Below, in pieces: positions 12,077 through 21,983 of a stretch of 64,000 bases of DNA (position 1 is its first letter; each line of letters starts with the position of its first letter). The notes below the pieces were generated by a model. The model did no database searches, was not told where the DNA came from, and saw only the letters and a program-made list of their open reading frames with translations. Position numbers and translations under genes: made by a program. Origin of the DNA: Vitis vinifera (taxonomy: Eukaryota > Streptophyta > Magnoliopsida > Vitales > Vitaceae); contig NC_081822.1 of NCBI RefSeq assembly GCF_030704535.1, positions 36,106,001 through 36,170,000 on the forward strand. Reading direction: 5' to 3'.

Positions 12077-13000
12077 GGCTACAATACAAAATTAACAAGA
12101 ACATTAATAGAAGAGCTAGAGAAAACATAATTAAAAAAAAAAAAAACAATATAGAGAATAGTGAGAAAAAAAATATAACAATTTGCTCATGCACATGTGC
12201 ATGATTGCTGCTAGTTCAATTCACATAATTCAAAATATTACGACATGCTAGCTTAGTCAGTAGACCATATGGCTGAAATCATTACACCGAGACCCAGTAT
12301 CTTTAACACTAACCAAAAGCCATATCTTTAACAGTAAACTATATATTACATATTAATATTACTTAGCTGCACCCAGCATCTTTAGGGGGGAAAAAAAAAA
12401 AAGATGCACCTAGCAACAGTAGAAAAATGTAAAAATTAATAATATTCTTTTGAATGGATCCATATTCCAAAGTATTTAGAAACCTTAAATCAGTTGAGTT
12501 ACAAAGACATTCGGCGATCAAATTCCCTCTATCCCAACTAATGAATTATCATAAAAAATAAACTTATTTGGATCAAACTAGGTAAAATCTTTAGTGACTT
12601 AATGCAAATTTTGAAACTATGTTTATGATTTTTCAGTATCAACTGCTTCGTCATTGCAAATGTTGCATAAGATGGTTGTTAAGACATTAAGACCGTAAGG
12701 CTTACTTACAAAGTGACCTTGCCTGAACATATGGAAAAACTACATTATCTTCTCATAATAAAAAAGAAAAGTGCTACACTAATTCTATAGTGTAATTAGA
12801 CATGGTAAGTTTGGACCAAACTGGAACACACTAAAAATACCAAGGGATTCATAAACAGGATTTTGGATGTTCATGATCAATCCTTATGTAGCTCTGCATT
12901 ATTTCTTGGATGGATACAAGGCATATTTGCAAGTGACAAAATTAATGAAATTTCTCTAATTGAAGATTTAGTTATTGGCTTCTGGATCATTACAGAACCA
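12077..13000. other. MULE interior between transposase start and right TIR
   Basis: AT-rich leader sequence with no recognised gene. An open plus-strand stretch of about 60 codons (12845-13027, ending at a TAG inside the TIR) shows coding-like composition, but I do not recognise it. It could be another captured fragment, like the one at the opposite end, or chance. Confidence 0.5.
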
Positions 13001-13446
13001 ATTATTGTGTTTGATATTTTTTTGTAGCAAATGGCTTGCAAGGGAAACTTGGAAGGCCAGCATATTTGGAAAATTGGATAACCAAGCAACCAAACCCCCT
13101 TAGCAGTAGCCATATCTCTCTCAGGCATTTAATCAAACAACTCTATGGCATCCTCAAATGCAATAGTTGGTGAAAGGTACATGGAGAAAGTAAAAAACCA
13201 AGAATTTCATAGAGACCCAACCTAGAAATTAAACCAAAACAAGAATTTCTACAATAAAAATTCGCACATGGAGATTAAAAAAAAATAAAAGTTCTTAGAA
13301 GATTTAAATAGCAAGACGTAAAAAGAAGAAGAAGAAAAAAAAAGACATACTCAGATTGAACAGTGCGGCGGAACCACCAAGGCGTCGCCGGGACAAGGGC
13401 GGCGAGACGGCGGAGAGAAGCTTGGCAGTAGCTATGAACAACATGT

Positions 13447-13488
<42 letters not shown>

Positions 13489-13727
13489 GGACCTGGACTG
13501 GTTCTCTTCTCTTCCGTTGGGTTTTGGATGTTTGGGTTTTTTTTAGTTTGTATTTAAAAGCCACGTGAGTGGCATGTGTTTATTCCGTTAGTATTTTAAC
13601 GTGTGACTAACTGAAGTATTAATTTGGCAGTTGTGAATAGTTTAAGGAGTAAATTGGTCAATAAAAAAGTTAAGGGGGTCTTTTGATCAGTAGTTAAAAG
13701 TTTAAGGGGTGTATGAGCATTTTTCCC
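13001..13727 (-). repeat. MULE right terminal inverted repeat
   Basis: About 727 bp, inverted copy of 7935-8656, with a CT microsatellite (about 13448-13485) longer than its partner in the left TIR. On the minus strand this TIR lies upstream of the transposase and would be expected to hold its promoter and 5' leader, as Mutator TIRs do. The exon-like block around 13360-13445 has a donor-like GTATGTC. Promoter activity is inference. Confidence 0.9.
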
Positions 13728-13736
13728 CATTTTAGA

Positions 13737-14126
13737 TGATGGAGGTCTCTCCTTATTGATCAAGTTCTCTTGTGAGATATTCTGGAGTGGAATGAAGGAA
13801 AAGGAAAAGTTAAAAAAAGATCATATGAAAGGGGTAAGCCACATGGCAGTGAAGTTTTGAAAATATTTGGTGGATTTGTTTTGAATTCTATAATGCATTT
13901 TATTTAAGTTTTGGATTAAGGAAATGAGAATTTTAAGATTATGTTTGATTTTTGAAAAGTACTAAGAAAAAGGAAAACGAAAATGATAAGGGAAATGATT
14001 TTCTCATATTTAGTTCACCATGAAAAATATAAGGAACTCTTTGTTAACAAGCCCAAGACCAATTGAAGTTAGCTCACCAAGTTTCAATTTTTAAATAGGG
14101 CTCAGGAAGGCTTAGATCAATATTGC
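13737..14126. other. Spacer of duplication unit 1 (right of the MULE)
   Basis: Continues the unit-1 spacer after the MULE and matches 23,684-23,999 of unit 2 (GGAGACCTCTCCTTAGTGAT and following). It leads into the 3' end of the dead F-box copy. No gene was seen. Confidence 0.7.
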
Positions 14127-14850
14127 TTAGTCTGTCAATGGAAGAATTAAAATCCCTGAGCCTTCACACATGAATGCAGGAATATGTAAAGCAAGTTGCA
14201 ATCTCTCAGCATCATCGTCCTCAAAACCAATGCAGTCCCTGACGTCTAAACTCGCAAGTTCTTTGCAGCCCTGCAATATCATCACTAGATTCTCCCGGTC
14301 AATGCCTGATACCTTTAGAAACAAGTATCTAATGTTTGGTACAAAGTTCACGAGGCCTGGAGCAATTAGCTGAGGAAAGTTCTTGCAATGAAGACTGATA
14401 TGGGGTATGATTTCCGCCATATTATAGCTCCACTTGATTGGCAATACTTCAAGATTTTTCCACTTGCTGGTCAGTTTGGGATAAGGATGGATGATTCATG
14501 AGGTATAAAATCATGCAGAACCAGAACTTTCAGGGCAGGACACCTTCTTATCAATTCATTGCAAAAAAGACTTAGTTTTCTTTTGACAGATCTTAGCAGC
14601 ATACTCTCGTGCCTTCTCACTGCAGTGTTTCGGCAGCGCAAGAGTGGTAGCATATCCACTGCCACGATCGACTGCCAACTTTATCAGTGAAGTGCATTCC
14701 ATGAGTAACCTTATTGGGATATCTGCCTGCCCATATCACTAGGGTTGATGTCGGGAAAAACAAGATGTTTCCAGTACATAGGATTGAGGCTTGCTTTATA
14801 CCATGACATGCACACAAAGGGAACATCAAACGAAAATGACATATATATAT
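14127..14850 (-). pseudogene. F-box/LRR gene 2, pseudogene
   Basis: Tandem paralogue of the gene at 24000-24849. The 3' LRR exon is recognisable (KWSYNMAEIIPHISLHC, CKELASLDVRDCIGF, HIPAFMCEGSG). Four kinds of damage are visible. A 1-nt deletion near 14,480 shifts the frame between VLHDFIPHESS and KWSYNM. The intron is shortened and both splice signals are lost (the family's donor TAACTTAC on the plus strand and the acceptor CCTGAAAA are gone). Exon 1 is frameshifted. The N-terminal half of the F-box is missing, replaced by a TA microsatellite at about 14841. It cannot encode an F-box protein. Confidence 0.85.
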
Positions 14851-15133
14851 ATATATATATTGGTTCTCAAAGGAAAATACAAGGAAAAGAAAATATAAAG
14901 AAAAATTAGAAAGAAGAAAAAAACAAAAGAAAATAAAAAATCGATTTAAAGTCATTAAATTATTTTTACAGTTATTTAATTCTTCTATACAAAGATAATA
15001 TAATTTTAAAATATATAAATTAAAGTTGCATTTATTTTCTTTTGTATTGTCCACTGTAAAACTAAACATGATAAAATCATTTTGTTTAGGCAATGGTGGA
15101 CATGAGAGTATGTAAAGGTAGACATGAAGCAGA
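14851..15133. other. Spacer between gene 2 remnant and unit 2
   Basis: AT-rich low-complexity sequence where the F-box N-terminus of gene 2 should be. No gene was seen; a 233-codon frame crossing it is low-complexity sequence joined to frameshifted F-box remains. Confidence 0.5.
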
Positions 15134-15152
15134 ATGGTGAATGCTTCTACAC

Positions 15153-15177
15153 ACTTATCAAAAAAAAAAAAAAAAAA
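15153..15177 (+). mobile_element. Ultra-short LINE insertion (3' end plus poly(A)) with 19-bp target duplication
   Basis: Between two perfect copies of ATGGTGAATGCTTCTACAC (15134-15152 and 15178-15196) lies ACTTATC followed by a run of A. The paralogous spacer near 6,760 has one copy of the site and no insert. ACTTATCAAAA resembles the 3' ends of the window's LINEs on their coding strand. The simplest reading is target-primed reverse transcription that stopped after a few bases. Confidence 0.8.
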
Positions 15178-15196
15178 ATGGTGAATGCTTCTACAC

Positions 15197-16097
15197 TTTC
15201 TGTCAGCCTCATGAAGAGATCCTAGTTGAGAGGTGCCCCAATTGATTTCTTCCCCAATTTCCATGATTTTACTCCATGCTGATGTCTTTGAATGATAGAG
15301 GATATATGAATTCTGCAAGTCTCTTAGAAATTATGCTATCTTGTTTCTAAGTCCTACAGGTGCTAAGGTCTTGATTTGTCATGATTTGGGCATAGAAGAG
15401 ATTGGAGGTAAGCCCTAATTTTGGACTGGAAAGAGATGGGCTTTTTAAGTTTAAAGTTTTCCAATCCAACCCGAATCTAATGTCCTAATAACTAATCTAG
15501 ATTGAGGTTGTTACAGAATTTGCAGATTGGGTAGGGTTTTGAATTGGGGTGGCCTCACTTTATTTATGAATAGGGTAGGTATGGGTTCAGATAACTTATT
15601 TTTTTTTTCTTATTCCTTTTCTTGTATCATTGTGAACCATTTTTCAATTTTGTATTTACTCTGGCAATGGTGGGAAAGAAGGGTAGCTATGGAGCAATGT
15701 TCTTCAATCAATACAGTATATATTATTAGCTCGTTTACAGCAAACCAAAACTTTTAACTATCCATTTCTTTAACCCACTTTCATTTCTTTTAACTTACAT
15801 GCAACTTAGGAGCTTAGTAGAAATCTAGCCTACACAACTTATAGATTAATCATTTTATTCAAGTTTAACAAACAATAAAAGTTAGGCATTGAGCTTTTTG
15901 ATAAAATTGGCACTTTTATGAAATTAATTATGACACAAACACATTTAAAAGCTTAAAAAAAGTTTTTCCTTATTTTCTTTTATCTATGGAGGCATGTTGG
16001 GCCATGAGTTGGACAAGATCCCATACCATTAGCCGAAAACTAAAAAGAAAAAAGAAAATGCTCTAATTTGGAAAACTCCAATCAAAATATCTCTCTA
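15197..16097. other. Spacer of duplication unit 2 (left of LINE A)
   Basis: Diverged copy of about 6,780-7,745. No gene was seen; a 76-codon ORF here (15527-15757) overlaps the shared spacer sequence and is not preserved as a reading frame in unit 1. Confidence 0.65.
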
Positions 16098-16354
16098 TAA
16101 CATTGGTACATTTATTTATTTTTTGATAGACAAAAAAGAGATTGTATTAGAAAAGCCTAGCAAAGGTGAAAAGAGTACACACGAAGGATACAAGCAACGC
16201 CCAAAAACCTAGGCCAAAAAAGAAAACCTTTCTTCTATCTAGACAAAAGCCACTCTATAAAGTCAAATAAGGACAAAGAATGATCCTCTAAATATACCCT
16301 ACCCCAATTCACAAAAGTGTACAAAAAAAAAAGTTTTAGGGCTTGGTCGGAACG

Positions 16355-19300
16355 TTAAGTGTCATTGAACAACACTCTTTCATTTCTTTTCTTCCATAAT
16401 GTCCACATTAAACAAAGGGAAGCAACCTTCCAAGCTTTTTCCTTTCTCTTACTCACAAAAGCACCATGCCAAGTTATCAAATTCCTTTTGATTGAGGAAT
16501 GCAGGACCCACTGTACATCAAAAAGGGAGAAAAGCAAGCTCCATAACATTGTAGCCTTTTTACAGAAAAGCAAAAAAGCTAACTCTCATGGGAGCCCAAG
16601 ATCTCCAAATAATGCTCCAAGGAAAAGGTTCACTAGAGGCAAGTGTGAGGGATCGATAGAGAAATCTAACAGAAAATGAGTCATTCTTGCTAATCTTCCA
16701 ACTCATAACATCCTCCACATCACTATGCAAAACCAAAGGGTGTATTTTTCGAAGCAAGCCCTCCACCTCTTCCATTTCCCAATCATTAAAGTGTCTTGAA
16801 AACAAAGGATTCCAATTTCCCACCTCTCCTTCCTCTTCCTAAGCATCGCACACCCATTGATCCTTGTTAACCGCCAATCTGAATAAGTTAGGGAAAACAT
16901 CTTTCAAAGCTTGGAACTCACACCACAAATCCTTCCAAAATTTGACCTTCCTCATATTCCCCACTATAAAGCGGGATCTAGAGCGAATGATTTCCAAATA
17001 TTTTCTGATGGCTTTCCACACTCTCACACCATAGGCTCCCCTCACTTCTTTTGAACACCAACCTCCCTCTTCCACCCCATATTTGTCTATGATTACTTGT
17101 TTCCACAAAGAATTCCTCTTTACAGCAAATTTCCAGCTCCATTTCTGTCAGCCTCCTTGTCTCATATCAGTACAAACTGCACTCCAATTCACCAAGTGTG
17201 GCTTTTTCTCTAAAGCGCCACCGTCCCACAGGAAGTCTCTTTGGATCTTTTCAAGTCTTGCGCACACCTTTCACGGAATGACAAAAAGAGATATTAGGTA
17301 AATAGGGAGGCTTGAAAGGGTACTTTTTATCAAGGTAAGTCTCCTCCCTTTTGAAAGATATTGTCTATTCCACAAGGACAAACGCTTTCTGAATCTCTCT
17401 TCCACTAGGTCCCACACCCTTGAAGATTTGAAGGGAGCACCTAAGGGAAAGCCCAAATAAGAAGAGGGGAGTTTCCCAATTCTACACCCCAAAACTGAGA
17501 TGATATTCTCCAAAGTGTCAACCCTTCTTGCAGGGATAACCTCACTTTTATCCCTGTTCACTTTTAACCCAGAGATCGCCTCGAACCATAAGAACACCCA
17601 ACTCAAGTAACACAACTGCACACTATTGGCCTTGCAGAATAAAAGGGTATTGTTAGCAAACAGGAGGTGGAACAGATCCCTTTCTATTCCATTACTGTTT
17701 CCCACCTTAAACCCTTCAATGTAGCCCCCGCTTCTGGCTCTAAAGAGCAACTGGCTGAAAACTTCCATGACTAATAAGAAGAGATAAGGGGATAAAGGAT
17801 CCCCTTGTCTCAACCCCTTAGTGCTACGAAAAAAGTTTGAAGGGGTCCCATTAATTAAAATTGAGAAGTTGGCTGTGGAGATGCACCAACTAATCCAATT
17901 TATCCACTTTTGCCCAAACCTCATCTTGGACATAACTGAAATAAGACAATCCTAATTGACATGATCAAATGCCTTCTCAATGTCTAATTTTAAAAGGAGT
18001 CCAGGGATGTTAACCTTCAGCCTGGAGTCTACTGCCTTGTTTGCAATGAGAGCGACATCCAGAATCTGCGTATTCTGGATGAATGCATACTGGTACTCTG
18101 AAACCACTTCCCCAACAACTTGTTTCAACCTATTAGCCAAGACTTTGGTGAGTAATTTGTAAAGGCTCCCAACCAAGCTTATTGGTCTAAAGTCTTTTAG
18201 CTCTTCCGCACCCCCATTTTTTGGAATTAAGACGAGAAAAGTGGAGTTTAGGCTCCTCTAGAAAGTACTAAGGTGAAAAAAATCACCAAAAAAGGCCATT
18301 ATCTCAGCTTTGGTAAAATCCTAGGAAAATTGCTAGAAAGCCATGGTGAACCCATCTGGACCAGACGCTTTATCTCTAGAGAGGCTGTAAAGGGCTTCAA
18401 AAACTTCTTTTTCTGAAAAAGGCTCCTCTAAGCTTCTGACCCTTTTTGTCCCCAGAACATGAAACTATAAATTCCTCATTCTTGGTCTCCAGTCCTCAGT
18501 TTTCGATAACAAAGTCCTATAAGCCCTACACACCCCATCCTTGATATCTTTCGCACTAGTAAGGGAGTCCCCATTAATGTTCACCTTGGATAAGAAATTC
18601 TTTCTCGCCTTGGCATTGACCATCTTATGAAAGAATTTGGTATTCTTATCCCCCTCCTTTAGCCATGTCTCCTTGGATTTTTGCCTCCAAAATGTTTCTT
18701 CCATTAAAACACACTTCTTGTACTCTTCCAAATCCCCCAAACGAGCCTCTGCTTCCTCAAAGGATATGGGATTAAGACTCTCATTTGAATCTCAAAACTG
18801 AATTCGAGAAAGAGCCTTAGATTTTTTAGAAGAGACATTACAAAAAAATTCCTTGTTCCATCTTTTTAGATCTATTTTAAGGGCTTTCAGTTTTTTTAGC
18901 AAAGCAGTGGTTGATAGATCCTACAATCGAGTAACTTGTCCACCACACACAAACTAGCTCTTTGAACCCATCTGACTGAAGCCACATATTCTTGAAGCAA
19001 AAGGGAGTCTTGCATTTTTTAACCCCCCGCGCCCTCCAAGAGAATGAAGCAATGATTAGAGGTAATTCTAGGGAGAGCACTTTGAAAGACACTCGAAAAG
19101 TGATTTTCCCACTCGTTGGTGATTGGAAAGCGATCCAATCTAAAAGTTGCTTGAGAATTAAGACCGCTAAACCATGTGAATTGACCACCGAAAGATGGCA
19201 GATCCTTTAGATTCAACTCCTCGATGACCTCAGAGAACCTTCTCATCTTTGTAGTCAGATTAAGCCCATTCCTTCTTTCTCCTGAAAATCTAATGGAATT

Positions 19301-19732
19301 AAAATCCCCCCTAACGCATTAGGGCTCATCCCACAGGCCTTTGATAGCGCCCAACTCTTCCCAAAACTCCTCTTTTGCCTTTGAAAGGACTGGTCCATAG
19401 ACACCAATGAATACCCAAATATAGTCGTCTTCCACATTTCTAAAGTGACCTAAAATGGTGTAAACACCCCGCTCCAACTCCAAGAGTTCTAGAATCCTAT
19501 TGTCCCAAAAAACCAGGATGCCTCCTAAGACACCCCCAACATCAACTACCCTCCAATCCATGAACCTTCCAACGCCCAAGCTTTTCACCATCTTTGATGG
19601 CTTTTCTGACACCTTTGTTTCTAAAAAACAAACTAAATTTGCCTTTTGGGCTCTAACTACTAAATTAATCATCTATCTTTTTCCCTTGTCATTGAGCCCT
19701 CTAACATTCCATGCAAGTATTTTAATCTTCAT
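16355..19732 (-). pseudogene. LINE A ORF2 (endonuclease/reverse transcriptase), decayed
   Basis: Starts MKIKILAWNVRGLND at 19732, typical of plant L1 ORF2. The apurinic-type endonuclease follows (LVCFLETKV, VFIGVYGP, GDFNSIRF, FTWFSGLNSQATFRLDRF) down to about 19000. Reverse transcriptase blocks lie at about 18180-17270 ([48 protein letters not shown]). The catalytic YADD-type motif reads FANN (near 17655), so both metal-binding aspartates are replaced. A C-terminal zf-RVT-like segment lies at 16573-16355. There is an in-frame stop after KGKR (about 19676), and several frame changes follow. Confidence 0.88.
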
Positions 19733-19739
19733 CAATCTA

Positions 19740-21720
19740 CAGGGATCAATTCCCATTTGCTCCTGCCACTTCTTCTATTCGTAGGCTCTCCATAGCTAAC
19801 CGAACAATCCAACCTCTTCAGTTCCCTTTTAGAGCGCGATGCGGACACCACTTTCTTTTTTCTTTTTTTACAGAGTGTCCCCTCACCAGTCATCTTCTTC
19901 AACTTCTTTAACAACAAAACTATTTTTTCTTCCTACCCCTCAATCGACCTTCCCAAAAATCTACTAAAATCTTTGAAATTGGAAAGCTCTTTGTTGGACG
20001 GTGTATCCTCTTCAGAGGAAGCATTCTCAGGGAAAACCACCTTTGATCCATCTTGAAGAACCATGGAAAGAGGCCCCTTTACAACGTCGACCCTTGTTTC
20101 CAGCGCGCCCGTTTCTCACTCGGGAGAATCACCCAAACTCTTCAAGCACAAGGATGACCCTCCACGATCTTCGCCCAAAGAATTAGAAAACAGCACCTAA
20201 GAAGGAGTAGAAGAAGAAGATGACCTTTCCCCCCAAGAAGAACAAGACGGAGGAAGCGTACTTTTTTGGAATCTAAGGACTTCATCTAAGAGAGCGATGT
20301 CAGCAAGAGGCTTTGTGATCACCGTCGGAAGAGACACGCAGGGATCAACGCCTTGCGAAGGACCTGTCGAGAAAGACGCATAGTGAACAGTGCCTTGCGA
20401 AGGCGGAAGTCTAGGGCTCCAAACGTGAAGAGACGCACATGGATCAACGCCTTGCGAAGGACCCGTCGGGAAAGACACACAGTGAATAGTGTCTTGCGAA
20501 TGACCCGTCACCGAGAGAGGACCCATCGCCGAGAGAGGGAGTCTAGGGCTCCGAACGTGAAGATGACTTCCGAGGGAAGAAAGAAAAGTCTCCCCACCAT
20601 TTGAAGAATAGGCACGACCCACTTCTAGCTGGGCCTAACCTAAAGAAAGCCTTTTGAGGCTTCCACCAAAAGCAGAGCCCAAAGCCTAAGAATCAGAAGT
20701 AGGGGCCTCTAACTCTGAGCCTAACTGAGCCCCCAAAGCCCCCGCACCATTGAGCTTCCCTTTCCTATCAGTACCTGTAGCTGTTCCTCTCAGGAAAGGA
20801 GCAAAGTCCTTTCCCTTTTTAGTAGAGGGCAACGGGTCAACTGTCGATACCTGGCCAACCTCTTTCCCAATGCAAACTTTTGCAACTCTCAGGAAGATGC
20901 GTGACCCAACCTCACCCTCAACCTTACCCCTTCTTCCCCTGCAACTCCAAGAAGGCTGCACTTCACTGATCCAAGGAGCAGTCTCCCACCATAACTGGAC
21001 CGCGAAACATATAGAACCTGTTACTAGTTGCAAAGAGCTCGGGAAATTCTACCATCTTACTTCGATGAGGATTCTGGTCCACTGCAAGTTCCGGTGTTCA
21101 ATCGTATCCTCGTCAATACTCATAAAGCGGCCACAGGCATCCCCTAAGCTCTTGAAAAAAATCATCCCCCAAAGGTGCAGAGGGAGCCCCAGAATTCTTA
21201 CCCACACTTCTCGGCTCTTCCTGTCCACTGTGAGACAACCAACGGAGGGTTTCCACTAATCCAAGAGAAGACATTTACCTTTAAACCACTTGACCCCTGA
21301 GTGCAACACCCTCTCAGCTTCAACGACATCTTCAAACTCAAAGAGTATAAACGGGCCTCCTAACAAAGCCAAGCGAAGATTTCCTCTCAACATCCAGCTG
21401 GACTGTGCCCAAGACTTAAGGGAGTCGAGGAAAGGGGGCTGATCAGAACCCTCCCCCCCTTCCACCCCAAGTTTCCCCTCAAAACCTCATTTTACTATCA
21501 ATCACCTCATTTTCTGTTTCTAACCATACAACGTTCCAAATTTCAGTAGAACCAGTAAGATCTGTCTCTGGAAGTAGGTCCTTCTTCCCGATACTAGCCC
21601 CATTAAGACCTCTCCCTTCCGAAGGAGAGGCTAAGTGCTTGTTACCCCTTTGACCTAAGGAGAAACCCAAGTTTCTTAATTTCCCAGCCAAAAGTTGCTA
21701 ACCTCTAACCACTCCCCTGC
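19740..21720 (-). pseudogene. LINE A ORF1 (DUF4283 RNA-binding protein), decayed
   Basis: Nucleic-acid-binding ORF1 of a plant L1. The recognisable core at 21465-21256 (SWMLRGNLRLALLGGPFILF, EFEDVVEAERVLHSG) is the DUF4283 domain found in ORF1 of these LINEs. A short N-terminal segment at 21691-21479 and a Ser/Pro-rich region with repeated GPSQGVDPC-type units (20622-20197) belong to the same protein in other frames. Several stops and frameshifts are present. The Arg-rich plus-strand ORF over the repeated part is only its antisense shadow. Confidence 0.7.
20325..20550. repeat. Short tandem repeats in LINE A ORF1
   Basis: The phrase GGATCAACGCCTTGCGAAGG and relatives (AGTGAACAGTGCCTTGCGAA) repeat several times with spacing near 55-60 bp. 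On the LINE's coding strand they give repeated GPSQGVDPC/TVHYASF units, so this is an internal protein repeat of ORF1 with variable copy number. Confidence 0.6.
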
Positions 21721-21983
21721 CTTCGGGGAAAGCCAATGAGAATTTCTTACCTTCTACATCCTAGACCGTGCAAAACAAAAACCGACTTGCTTGGTTAAAG
21801 CGCAATTCCATTTGATATCTTCTTCCCTTTTCCGCCTAAGCTTTTTTGAATCGCTCCCCCATTTTGAGAAAGCAATAGGTCTCAGCTCCTTCCAAAAGGA
21901 AGGACAAGCCCTTACTGCTAAAACGAATCCAAGAAGGAAAGTTAGGACTCCTTTTGCAAACTGTTCCTAACATTGGTACATTT

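Larger units (their letters stand above)
7935..13727 (-). mobile_element. Complete Mutator-like element (MULE) with long TIRs and 9-bp target duplication
   Basis: A 5.8-kb DNA transposon starting GGGAAAAATGCTCAT and ending with its inverted complement. It is bounded by the direct repeat CATTTTAGA at 7926-7934 and 13728-13736. The 9-bp target duplication and long terminal inverted repeats of about 720 bp are Mutator hallmarks. It encodes a mudrA-type transposase on the minus strand (9588-12076). Between the left TIR and the transposase it carries a host-derived exon fragment (8749-8881). The paralogous spacer at 23675-23683 retains a single CATTTTAGA without the element, which shows the pre-insertion state directly. 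Confidence 0.95.
16114..21967 (-). mobile_element. LINE A, full-length L1-type retrotransposon with 16-bp target duplication
   Basis: A 5.85-kb non-LTR retrotransposon on the minus strand, flanked by perfect 16-bp direct repeats TAACATTGGTACATTT (16098-16113 and 21968-21983). Its 3' end (TATCAAAAAATAAAT on the minus strand) is at the low coordinate. Gene order on the minus strand is ORF1 with a DUF4283 domain, then ORF2 with endonuclease, reverse transcriptase and a zf-RVT-like C-terminus. Many stops and frameshifts break both frames, so it is inactive. The paralogous empty site is at 7745-7760. Confidence 0.93.

Noticed and set aside
14617-15318. 233-codon minus-strand ORF
   Set aside because: It crosses a TA repeat and poly-Phe/Lys low-complexity sequence and ends in frameshifted F-box remains; the N-terminal part is non-coding spacer with the tiny LINE insertion.
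20353-20604. Arg-rich plus-strand ORF resembling a basic RNA-binding peptide
   Set aside because: It is the antisense of the repeated GPSQGVDPC units of LINE A ORF1.
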